Positions 55,344 through 64,000 of a stretch of 64,000 bases of DNA are shown here, piece by piece. Location: contig NZ_BDDE01000013.1 in assembly GCF_008327685.1 (NCBI RefSeq), positions 186,001-250,000 of the forward strand. Direction: 5' to 3'. The notes beneath the pieces were generated by a model. The model saw only the letters and a list, made by a program, of their open reading frames with translations. It had not been told where the DNA came from and ran no database searches. Made by a program: the position numbers and the translations under genes. Within the stretch, counting starts at the first letter, position 1; each line of letters begins with the position of its first letter. This DNA is from Actinomadura sp. K4S16. GTDB taxonomy: Bacteria; Actinomycetota; Actinomycetes; Streptosporangiales; Streptosporangiaceae.

Positions 55344-55374
55344 AACGGGCCTCAGCGCGACGCTGAGGCCCGTT
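55344..55374 (-). terminator. Terminator of folE
   Basis: A 14-bp perfect stem (aacgggcctcagcg / cgctgaggcccgtt) with a 3-base loop lies 37 bases after the folE stop. It separates the ftsH-folE unit from the folP operon. T-rich tail is short, but the hairpin is very strong. Confidence 0.85.
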
Positions 55375-55411
55375 CAGACGTTCAGGCGACTCCGGGAGCC
55401 CCGAAGTCGCG

Positions 55412-56044
55412 TCAGCGGCCGAGAATCAGGCTCATCGCCTCGGACCGCGTCTCGGGGTGGTCGCGGAAGTCGCCGCGCACCGCCGACGTCACCGTCTTCG
55501 CGCCCGGCTTCCGCACTCCGCGCATCGTCATGCACAGGTGCTCGGCCTCGATCACCACGATGGCCCCGCGGGGCTCCAGCACGGTCATCATCGCGTCGGC
55601 CACCTGGCTGGTGAGGCGCTCCTGCACCTGCGGCCGGCGCGCGTACACGTCCACCAGCCTGGCCAGCTTCGACAGACCGGTGATCTGGCCCTTCTTGTTG
55701 GGCGTGTAGCCCACGTGCGCGACCCCGTGGAAGGGCACCAGGTGGTGCTCGCACACGGAGTACACCTCGATGTCCTTCACCAGGACCATTTCCTCATGGT
55801 CGGCGTCGAACACCGTGGTCAGCGCGTCCTCGGGCTGCTGGCGCAGGCCCGCGAACTGCTCGGCGTACGCGCGCGCCACCCTGGCGGGGGTGTCGCGCAA
55901 CCCGTCACGGTCGGGGTCCTCCCCGATGCCGATCAGGATCTCGCGGACGGCCTTCTCGATGCGCGCGTGGTCGAAACGCCCGCCGTGCAGGGTCTCGCCC
56001 GGCGGGTCGTTCTCGATCGGCGCCTCGTCGTACGGGATCGCCAA
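55412..56044 (-). CDS. folE: GTP cyclohydrolase I
   Basis: A 210-residue enzyme forming dihydroneopterin triphosphate from GTP, the first folate step. Zinc- and substrate-binding motifs are present: [36 protein letters not shown] with the cysteine and histidines near residue 96, [20 protein letters not shown], and [17 protein letters not shown] with the second zinc cysteine near 165. The start is a TTG at 56044, five bases after the ftsH stop with only a weak GAGAG upstream, so it probably depends on translation of ftsH. Confidence 0.95.
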   Translation of the reverse strand: MAIPYDEAPIENDPPGETLHGGRFDHARIEKAVREILIGIGEDPDRDGLRDTPARVARAYAEQFAGLRQQPEDALTTVFDADHEEMVLVKDIEVYSVCEHHLVPFHGVAHVGYTPNKKGQITGLSKLARLVDVYARRPQVQERLTSQVADAMMTVLEPRGAIVVIEAEHLCMTMRGVRKPGAKTVTSAVRGDFRDHPETRSEAMSLILGR

Positions 56045-56049
56045 GGCCG

Positions 56050-58053
<2,004 letters not shown>

Positions 58054-58462
58054 TTATCCGGTTACCCCTGAGGGGCCCGTCCCTCCTGACCAACGTCTGT
58101 GTGTGATCCTCGCCCGTCCCGGGGGACGAACGCCACTGCGACCAACAATGCGACCGACGGGAAGGCCCGTCGCCCGGGGCTCCGGTCCCTCCGTGGCGGC
58201 TTCCCTCATTCGACTTCCCGAACCCGGGGTCCGGGACACCGACGGTACACCGCAGGCGCAGGAGACGCAGCCGACGCCGTTCTCCCGCATCCCTTGCCTA
58301 TACCCGTCAACGACCTTTGCAACGATTCGTCACGGTCCCTTGTTCCCTGGGAGCGTTGGTACGCCTCTGACCAGTGTGGCCCTGTCCGGGGCGATCGGCC
58401 CTCCAGTCGCTCGGGTCTCTCCGGTCACCCGGGCTCCGTCGGTGGCTCAAGCCCCAGGGTGC
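58054..58462. other. Long gap between hpt and ftsH, likely ftsH promoter region
   Basis: About 409 bases between the hpt stop and the ftsH start, both on the minus strand. A TATAGG box near 58300 with TTGACG beside it and a CCCCTGAGGGGC hairpin near 58067-58078 are candidate control elements for ftsH. I see no gene; an open frame on the minus strand has no recognisable features. Confidence 0.45.
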
Positions 58463-59026
58463 TCAGGCTCCCTCGCCGCCGTACACGTGCGGGGCCAGGG
58501 TGCCGACGAAGGGGAGGTTCCGGTACCGCTCCGCGTAGTCGAGCCCATAGCCGATGACGAACTCGTTGGGGATGTCGAAGCCGATGTACTTCACGTCGAT
58601 GTCGGTCTTGACGGCCTCCGGCTTGCGCAGCAGCGCGCAGATCTCCAGCGAGGCGGGGTTGCGCGAGCGCAGGTTGCTCACCAGCCAGGAAAGCGTCAGG
58701 CCCGAGTCGACGATGTCCTCAACGATCAACACGTGCCGGTCGAGGATGTCGGTGTCGAGGTCCTTGAGGATGCGGACGACGCCGGACGACTTCGTCCCCG
58801 AGCCGTAGGACGACACGGCCATCCAGTCCATGGAGGCGGGCGAGTGCAGCGCCCGCGCCAGGTCGGCCATGATCATGACGGCGCCCTTGAGGACCCCGAC
58901 GAGCAGCAGGTCCCTGCCCTCGTAGTCGGCGTCGATCTGCGCGGCGAGCTCCCTCACCTTGGCCTGCAGGTCGTTCTCGGGGATCAGTACCTTCGCCAGG
59001 TCTTTGCCCAGGTCCTTCTCGTCCAC
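58463..59026 (-). CDS. hpt: Hypoxanthine phosphoribosyltransferase
   Basis: A 187-residue purine-salvage enzyme converting hypoxanthine or guanine to IMP or GMP with PRPP. The PRPP-binding motif is [19 protein letters not shown] near residue 98, with the N-terminal [18 protein letters not shown] and the flexible loop region [13 protein letters not shown]. Start is GTG at 59026, preceded by GAGGGTGGGG. The gene sits between tilS and ftsH, a common order in actinobacteria. Confidence 0.96.
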   Translation of the reverse strand: MDEKDLGKDLAKVLIPENDLQAKVRELAAQIDADYEGRDLLLVGVLKGAVMIMADLARALHSPASMDWMAVSSYGSGTKSSGVVRILKDLDTDILDRHVLIVEDIVDSGLTLSWLVSNLRSRNPASLEICALLRKPEAVKTDIDVKYIGFDIPNEFVIGYGLDYAERYRNLPFVGTLAPHVYGGEGA

Positions 59027-59147
59027 AACCCCACCCTCATAGCTCAGACCTCGCCCGTCCGGTGGGACGGACGTCGGACGGACACCGCCGCGCGCCGTTC
59101 AGGTGCGCTGCGGACGCGGCACGTGGTGATGCGCACACGCCGCGACG

Positions 59148-60146
59148 TCAAACCGGGCCGAACAGCAGCTTCCCAGACCTCCGCAGGGCGCGCAGCCCCC
59201 CGGGCAGATCCACGTGCCGCTGGCCGTGCCAGGCCGTGACCAGCCGATCCACTGCATCGACATGGACCGCCGCGAGCGTACCCGGTGGGCTGCCGGCCCT
59301 CACCGCCGCCATCCGGAGGACCCTCGTGCGGACGGCTCTGGGCAGGTTTCCGAGCCCTTCCAGACGGACGGCCGCGCCGTAGCCGTCTTCCGACGCCTCC
59401 AGGTCGGAGTAGGCGCGAGCGGCCAACTCGTCAAGGGCGTCTGCGTCGTCGCGCAGCATCCTGGCCGTCCTCGCCAGCGCTTCGGCCACTCCGGGGCCGA
59501 GCGCCTTCTCCAGGGCGGGAAGGGCCTCGTGCCGGACGCGCACGCGCGCGTAACCGGGGTCGATGTTGTGAGGGTCGTCCCAGGGGTCGAGCCCCATGGC
59601 CTTGCAGGCGCGGCGCGTTGTGGCGCGGTTTAGGTCCAGCAAGGGCCGCAGATACAAGACGCCCTGGGAGCGCCTGAAGCTGGCGGGCATCCCGGCCAGC
59701 GACCGGGCTCCGGAACCACGCGCCAACCCCAGCAGGACGGTTTCGGCCTGGTCGTCTTGGGTGTGACCGAGCAGGACGGCAGCGGCCCCCAACCTATGGG
59801 CGGCATCGTCCAGGGCGGCGTATCGGGCGTCGCGGGCGGCGTTCTCGGGGCCGCCGCCCCCATCAACGGTGACGGCGACGGATCCTGATGGGTCCAGGCC
59901 GAGGTCCGCCATGGTGCGGACCACCGCATCGGCACGCTCGTCCGAACCGTCCTGGAGGCCATGGTCGATCGTGATGCCTCCGGCCGGACGTCCCGCCCTG
60001 GGCGCCTCAAAGGCCAGCGCCCCAGCGAGAGCGAGCGAATCGGCGCCCCCGCTGCACGCGGCTAGCACCATCGCCCCCTCAGGGAGGTCGGCGAGAACCC
60101 GGCGCACCGCAAGACGTACCGCCGCCACAGCCGGATCAGGGCCCAT
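59148..60146 (-). CDS. tilS: tRNA(Ile)-lysidine synthetase
   Basis: A 332-residue enzyme modifying the wobble C34 of tRNA-Ile(CAU) to lysidine, essential for decoding AUA. The PP-loop ATPase motif is [13 protein letters not shown] near residue 32, followed by [31 protein letters not shown] and [20 protein letters not shown]. The C-terminal helical region is short, as in other actinobacterial TilS. ATG at 60146. hpt follows 121 bases downstream. Confidence 0.95.
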   Translation of the reverse strand: MGPDPAVAAVRLAVRRVLADLPEGAMVLAACSGGADSLALAGALAFEAPRAGRPAGGITIDHGLQDGSDERADAVVRTMADLGLDPSGSVAVTVDGGGGPENAARDARYAALDDAAHRLGAAAVLLGHTQDDQAETVLLGLARGSGARSLAGMPASFRRSQGVLYLRPLLDLNRATTRRACKAMGLDPWDDPHNIDPGYARVRVRHEALPALEKALGPGVAEALARTARMLRDDADALDELAARAYSDLEASEDGYGAAVRLEGLGNLPRAVRTRVLRMAAVRAGSPPGTLAAVHVDAVDRLVTAWHGQRHVDLPGGLRALRRSGKLLFGPV

Positions 60147-60225
60147 GGCAAACGTTTACCATCACACGCCGCCGCCCGCCCGGGGCAGGGGCGGCCTGCG
60201 GTCCCGGCCGGGACGGCGCGTTGGT

Positions 60226-61347
60226 TCAGGCCTCGTTGGCCGTGGGCGGGGCGTCAATGGCGCGCGTGCCCACGACCCTGCTCATCCACAGGGTCGGTTC
60301 CTTGATCTCGTCGTGGGTCGGGAGCGACTCCGGCGACTCCCACACCCGGTTGAACCCGGTCATGCCCACCTCGGTGACGACGCGCCGCACGAACCGCGAC
60401 CCCTCCGCGTACTGCTTCATCTTGAGGTCGATGCCGAGCAGGCGCCGGATCGTCTTGTCGAGCTTGGAGCCGCCGCTGCGCCGCCCCTGGAAACGCGACC
60501 GGATCTGCTGGACGGACGGCACCACCTCAGGGCCGACCGCGTCCATGACGTAGTCGCCGTGCCCTTCGACGAGCGTCATCACGGCGGTGAGGCGGTCGAG
60601 GATCTCCCGCTGCTCCGGGGTCTGGATCGCGTCGATGAGGTTGGAGTCGCCACCGCGCACGGCGTCGGCGACGGCCTCGGCCGCGTCCCGGATGCGGTCC
60701 AGCATCATGCCGGGGTCGAGGTCGGACGCCAGAAGGAACTTGGTCATCTGGTCCTGGACGTACTCGCGCAGCCATGGGACGCCGGTGAACTGGGCGCGGT
60801 GCGTCTCCTCGTGCAAGCAGACCCACAGGCGGAAGTCGCGCGACTCCACACCGAGCTCCTGCTCCACATGGACGATGTTGGGAGCCACGAGGGTCAGCCG
60901 CCCTGTCGGCGCACGCCCGGACGGGTCCGGCGGCAGGAACAGCTCGTACTGTCCAAGGACGCGGCTGGCCATGTACGCCAGAATCGCGCCCACCTGCATG
61001 CCCGTGACGCGGGATCCCACGGCCTGGACGACGACGTTTCCGGCGCCGCCCAGCGGACCGGCGTTGCGCCGCTCGGACATCTGCTCCATGAGCGGCTCGA
61101 GCACGACCCGGAAACCGTCCACGTTGGCACGGATCCAGCCTGGCCTGTCCACGATCGTCGCAGGGTCGGGGTCGAGCTCGGAGGCCATGCCGGTGAAGTC
61201 CCGCACGTGCCCGTGCGCGAGCTTCGAAAGGCCCCGCAGCTCCTTCACGACCTCACGGGCCTCGGCGTGCGTGACCTGCGGCCCCGGCCTGACGAGCCTG
61301 GTGCCGGCCTGGACCGCGAGGTTCCAGTCGATCATTGAGGCGCTCAT
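60226..61347 (-). CDS. Zinc-dependent metalloprotease-like protein (DUF2342)
   Basis: A 373-residue member of an actinobacterial family (Rv3626c type) annotated as zinc metalloprotease or F420-associated protein. The metal motif HEETH is at residues 179-183 in LWVCLHEETHRAQF, and the downstream GHGDYVMDAVGPEVVP contains further conserved residues. Family members are helical and have an unclear substrate. The ATG at 61347 has GGAG four bases upstream. It lies between dacB and tilS, as in M. tuberculosis by recollection. I found no signal peptide, so it is probably cytoplasmic. Confidence 0.88.
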   Translation of the reverse strand: MSASMIDWNLAVQAGTRLVRPGPQVTHAEAREVVKELRGLSKLAHGHVRDFTGMASELDPDPATIVDRPGWIRANVDGFRVVLEPLMEQMSERRNAGPLGGAGNVVVQAVGSRVTGMQVGAILAYMASRVLGQYELFLPPDPSGRAPTGRLTLVAPNIVHVEQELGVESRDFRLWVCLHEETHRAQFTGVPWLREYVQDQMTKFLLASDLDPGMMLDRIRDAAEAVADAVRGGDSNLIDAIQTPEQREILDRLTAVMTLVEGHGDYVMDAVGPEVVPSVQQIRSRFQGRRSGGSKLDKTIRRLLGIDLKMKQYAEGSRFVRRVVTEVGMTGFNRVWESPESLPTHDEIKEPTLWMSRVVGTRAIDAPPTANEA

Positions 61348-61479
61348 GTGACTCCACCGTACGTTGACAACGTGGCGCCGGAGCGCCCTGCACGGTCGTT
61401 CAACGAACGACCGTTCTGGTTATCTCCCATACGGCCGCCCCCACACCCGAGCCAAGGCCCGGCCGCAGGAACGCGCGAA

Positions 61480-62880
61480 TCAGCCGCACCCGCAGGACGC
61501 GACCGCGGCGGCGAGCTGGTCGAGCTTGCCGGGGTCGACCGGCCCCTTGCCGTCTCCGGCCATGAACGCGAAGGCGAGCAGCCGTCCGTCCGCGTCGTGG
61601 GCGAGCCCGGCCAGCGTGCTGACCCCCGAAAGGGTGCCGGTCTTGGCGCGCACCATCCCCGCACCGGCCTGACTGGCCGCGACGGTGTAGCGGGGCGGGC
61701 TCAGCGTCCCGGAGAACCCCGCGATCGGCAGGCCGGTGATGACCGGGCGCAGCTGCGGATGGTCGTCGCCCGCGGCGAGCGAGACGATGCGGGCCAGCGC
61801 GATCGGCGAGATGCGGTTGAGGGGCGACAGCCCGCTGCCGTCGTTGACCGAGACCCCCTCGGCCACGCCCAGCCCGGCGAGAACCTGGCGGACCGCCTGC
61901 GCGGCGTCGGCGAACGTCGCGGGGCGCCCCGCCTTGATGGCGACCTGGCGGGCCACCGCCTCGGCCACGTCGTTGTCGCTGTCGGTCAGCAGATGCTCCA
62001 CGAGCGCCGACAACGGCGGCGACTGGACGGCGCCGAGTTGCGCGGCCCCGTTCTGCGCGACCGTCAGTCGGCCCGCCCTAGCGCTGACGCCGTTCTTGGA
62101 CAGTAGACGCGCGAACTCTCTCGCCGCGGTGGCGGGCGGGTCCGAGACCCGCGTCTTCCTGGACGGGTCCGACGGGGCGACGCGTCCCTCATCGACCGTC
62201 AAGGCGCTGACAGGGGCGACCTCACCGTCCGGCAGGTAGTTGGGCTTCCAGCCCGCGGCCGTACGGGGCCCCTGGTAGGCGGACGCGTCGTAATCCACGC
62301 GCACCTGGCTCGCACCGGACGTCTTCAGAGCCGCGGCCGTCTGGCGGGCCAGGTCAGCGAGCGACGCATAGGGCGGATGCCCGGCCCCAGGGCGCGGGGG
62401 AAGGGCCGTCAGGGTAGGATCCCCGCCTCCGACCAGAACGATCCCCCCGCCGGAGCCGCGCACGACCCGGGTGGTGATCCGGTGCGCGGGACCGACCGAG
62501 GCCAGCGCCGCCACCGACGTCGCCAGCTTCGTCGTCGAGGCCGGGGTGGCGGGCTGGCCGGCCCGCAGCTCGTACAGCGGCCGCCGGGTCTCCGCGTCGA
62601 CGACGACCGCGTTGATCTTGGCCTGCGGGCCGCCGATCAGCGCCGAGAGCCGTCCCGCCAGGGCGGACGGGTTCGGCGCACGGCCCGCCCCGGGCTCGGC
62701 GGCGAGGACCACGGCGGAGGACCGCGGGACCTGGACCAGGCCGCGCGCCGCCACGCTCGGCGGTTGCGGCGACAGATAGCGCGCGGGTGTGAGTTTCACC
62801 ACTGCCAGACCTGCGGCGACGGCGAAAACGTTAAGGAGGGACAGCGACAGTACTGCGAGGGCTCGGCCCCGTCCAGGCAC
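61480..62880 (-). CDS. dacB: D-alanyl-D-alanine carboxypeptidase/endopeptidase (PBP4 type)
   Basis: A 466-residue class C penicillin-binding protein trimming peptidoglycan peptides. The active-site triad is complete: STTK at about residues 115-118, SDNDVAEAV near 310 and KTGTLSGV near 408. A hydrophobic N-terminal segment ([20 protein letters not shown]) acts as signal or anchor. I choose the GTG at 62880, which has GAGAGGGG seven bases upstream; a TTG and a GTG slightly earlier are alternatives. TATAAG (62925-62930) is a probable -10. It is divergent from ppa. Confidence 0.94.
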   Translation of the reverse strand: MPGRGRALAVLSLSLLNVFAVAAGLAVVKLTPARYLSPQPPSVAARGLVQVPRSSAVVLAAEPGAGRAPNPSALAGRLSALIGGPQAKINAVVVDAETRRPLYELRAGQPATPASTTKLATSVAALASVGPAHRITTRVVRGSGGGIVLVGGGDPTLTALPPRPGAGHPPYASLADLARQTAAALKTSGASQVRVDYDASAYQGPRTAAGWKPNYLPDGEVAPVSALTVDEGRVAPSDPSRKTRVSDPPATAAREFARLLSKNGVSARAGRLTVAQNGAAQLGAVQSPPLSALVEHLLTDSDNDVAEAVARQVAIKAGRPATFADAAQAVRQVLAGLGVAEGVSVNDGSGLSPLNRISPIALARIVSLAAGDDHPQLRPVITGLPIAGFSGTLSPPRYTVAASQAGAGMVRAKTGTLSGVSTLAGLAHDADGRLLAFAFMAGDGKGPVDPGKLDQLAAAVASCGCG

Positions 62881-63017
62881 GTGACCGCCCCTCTCCCACT
62901 CACCACTCACCAACGTGCGACATCCTTATACAGGGGAACACTCACCTGTGGTGCCGGCCTCGCCCACAGGCTCCCGAAAGACTATTCACTGCGAGCGCGC
63001 AGGGAGCGGAGGACATC

Positions 63018-63509
63018 TTGGATTTCGACGTCACGATTGAGATCCCGAAGGGCCAGCGGAACAAGTACGAGGTGGACCACGAGACCGGGCGCATCCGGCT
63101 CGACCGCATGCTCTTCACCTCCACGCAGTACCCGGCCGACTACGGGTTCGTCGAGGACACGCTCGGCGAGGACGGCGACCCCCTGGACGCCCTGGTCCTG
63201 CTGCAGGAGCCGACGTTCCCCGGCTGCCTCATCCGCTGCCGCGCCGTGGGCATGTTCCGCATGACCGACGAGGCCGGCGGCGACGACAAGGTCCTGTGCG
63301 TCCCCGCCACCGACCCCCGCATGGAGCACCTGCGCGACATCCACCACGTCGCCGAGTTCGACCGGCTGGAGATCCAGCACTTCTTCGAGGTCTACAAGGA
63401 CCTGGAGCCCGGCAAGTCCGTCGAGGGCGCCAGCTGGGTGGGACGTGTCGAGGCCGAGCAGGAGATCGTGCGTTCCTTCAAGCGCGCCTCCGACCAGGGC
63501 GGCCACTGA
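63018..63509 (+). CDS. ppa: Inorganic pyrophosphatase (family I)
   Basis: A 163-residue soluble enzyme hydrolysing pyrophosphate to pull biosynthetic reactions forward. Motifs include [40 protein letters not shown], the signature [10 protein letters not shown] with the metal-binding aspartates, and [20 protein letters not shown]. Start is TTG at 63018 with GGAGG five bases upstream. A strong terminator follows at 63601-63633. Confidence 0.97.
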   Translation: MDFDVTIEIPKGQRNKYEVDHETGRIRLDRMLFTSTQYPADYGFVEDTLGEDGDPLDALVLLQEPTFPGCLIRCRAVGMFRMTDEAGGDDKVLCVPATDPRMEHLRDIHHVAEFDRLEIQHFFEVYKDLEPGKSVEGASWVGRVEAEQEIVRSFKRASDQGGH

Positions 63510-63600
63510 GTCGTCCCCGCCCCGTGCGGCACGGCCGGGCCGTGCGGAGTCGCGGACGGCGCTGATCCGCTCCCCGCTGCTTACGCGACGCGCCTTGTGA

Positions 63601-63633
63601 GGAACCCTTCCGCAGACCCTGCGGAAGGGTTCC
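63601..63633. terminator. Bidirectional terminator between ppa and the NlpC/P60 gene
   Basis: Arms ggaacccttccgcag and ctgcggaagggttcc match over 15 bp with a 3-base loop. It lies 91 bases after ppa and 46 bases after the end of the convergent NlpC/P60 gene. Confidence 0.88.
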
Positions 63634-63679
63634 GGCTTTCCAGGGCTGGAGCGGAGGCTCCGGCGAAGCGGGGTCGGCA

Positions 63680-64000
63680 TCAGCCTGCGGGACGTGTCGC
63701 ACCGATCAGGTCGGACCGGTGGATGCTCGCGATGCGCACCCGTGCCCCGGTGTAGGGGGCTTCCACCATGCGGCCGCCGCTGAGGTAGAGGCCCACGTGG
63801 TGGATGGAGGCGGGGTCGGACCGGCTGGTCGCGAAGAAGACGAGGTCGCCTGGACGCAGTTCGCTGATGGGGATGTGCGGTCCGGACGTCCACTGCGTGC
63901 CCGTCCAGTGGTCGAGCCGCACACCAGCCTGGCCCCACGCGTACATGGTGAGGCCCGAGCAGTCGAAGCCGACGATCCCTGCGCCCTGGGCGATGCCGTT
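63680..64000 (-). CDS. NlpC/P60 cell-wall hydrolase, 3' part only
   Basis: The C-terminal 106 residues of an NlpC/P60 endopeptidase; the gene continues past the window edge. The catalytic cysteine lies in GFDCSGLTMYAWGQAGV just inside the edge, followed by SELRPGDLVFFATSRSDPAS and IHHVGLYLSGGRMVEAPYTG with the catalytic histidine. Compared with the riboswitch-controlled NlpC/P60 protein of this window it has the same fold but only moderate similarity. The N-terminal part and any signal peptide are outside the window. Confidence 0.93.
   Translation of the reverse strand, partial: NGIAQGAGIVGFDCSGLTMYAWGQAGVRLDHWTGTQWTSGPHIPISELRPGDLVFFATSRSDPASIHHVGLYLSGGRMVEAPYTGARVRIASIHRSDLIGATRPAG

Overview
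This is a high-GC actinobacterial chromosome segment, probably from Streptosporangiales or Thermomonosporaceae (Actinomadura-like); the genus is inference. Support comes from Lsr2, ClpC, DUF3180, a DUF2342 metalloprotease, short MutY, standalone NarL-type regulators, many GTG and TTG starts and many probably leaderless genes. The core gene order matches the block I remember from Mycobacterium tuberculosis around radA-disA-mutY and clpC1-lsr2-lysS-coaX-panD-panC-folK-folB-folP-folE-ftsH-hpt-tilS-dacB-ppa. This is chromosome backbone with accessory insertions. I see no phage, IS element, CRISPR array, rRNA or tRNA.

Layout. 0-12.8 kb: a small HTH regulator, a phosphatase-like protein, acuC, esterases, proline metabolism (proC, proline dehydrogenase), an LCP cell-wall ligase, a TetR-linked ABC exporter and a sugar-phosphate isomerase. 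12.8-20.7 kb: radA, disA, a secreted protein, mutY, a NADAR-domain protein divergent from an adenosine deaminase, and a VOC protein. 21-24.4 kb: clpC and lsr2. 24.4-32 kb: an island between lsr2 and lysS with two RDD membrane proteins, an amino-acid N-acetyltransferase, an NlpC/P60 hydrolase under a c-di-AMP riboswitch, LuxR and LacI regulators and a P450. 32-39.4 kb: lysS, coaX, nadC, nadB, panD, panC and a DUF2520 protein, a coenzyme (CoA/NAD) cluster. 39.5-51.2 kb: accessory, with a MacB-like ABC transporter beside a two-component system, a MidA/NDUFAF7-type methyltransferase, a second P450, a membrane protein of unknown function and two PH-domain proteins. 51.3-64 kb: an orphan nuoD paralogue, DUF3180, the folate operon, ftsH, hpt, tilS, a DUF2342 metalloprotease, dacB, ppa and a truncated NlpC/P60 gene.

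Connections. DisA makes c-di-AMP, and the riboswitch before the NlpC/P60 gene at 27.8 kb should sense it, so both ends of a cell-wall signalling circuit lie in this window. The folate genes are tightly coupled by 4-base ATGA overlaps. The MidA-type methyltransferase and the orphan NuoD form a plausible enzyme-substrate pair: the arginine that NDUFAF7 methylates in mitochondria is conserved here (R59), while the quinone-contacting tyrosine is a tryptophan.

The most striking non-coding feature is a pair of 87-base direct repeats downstream of clpC. The 9-bp stems of the two copies differ at four positions and all four are compensated, which points to a selected structure. The window is also rich in short tandem repeats, including in-frame 15-base repeats in three unrelated genes. 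Coordinates of starts are my choice from codon, RBS and -10 evidence; function calls come from sequence recognition without database searches.
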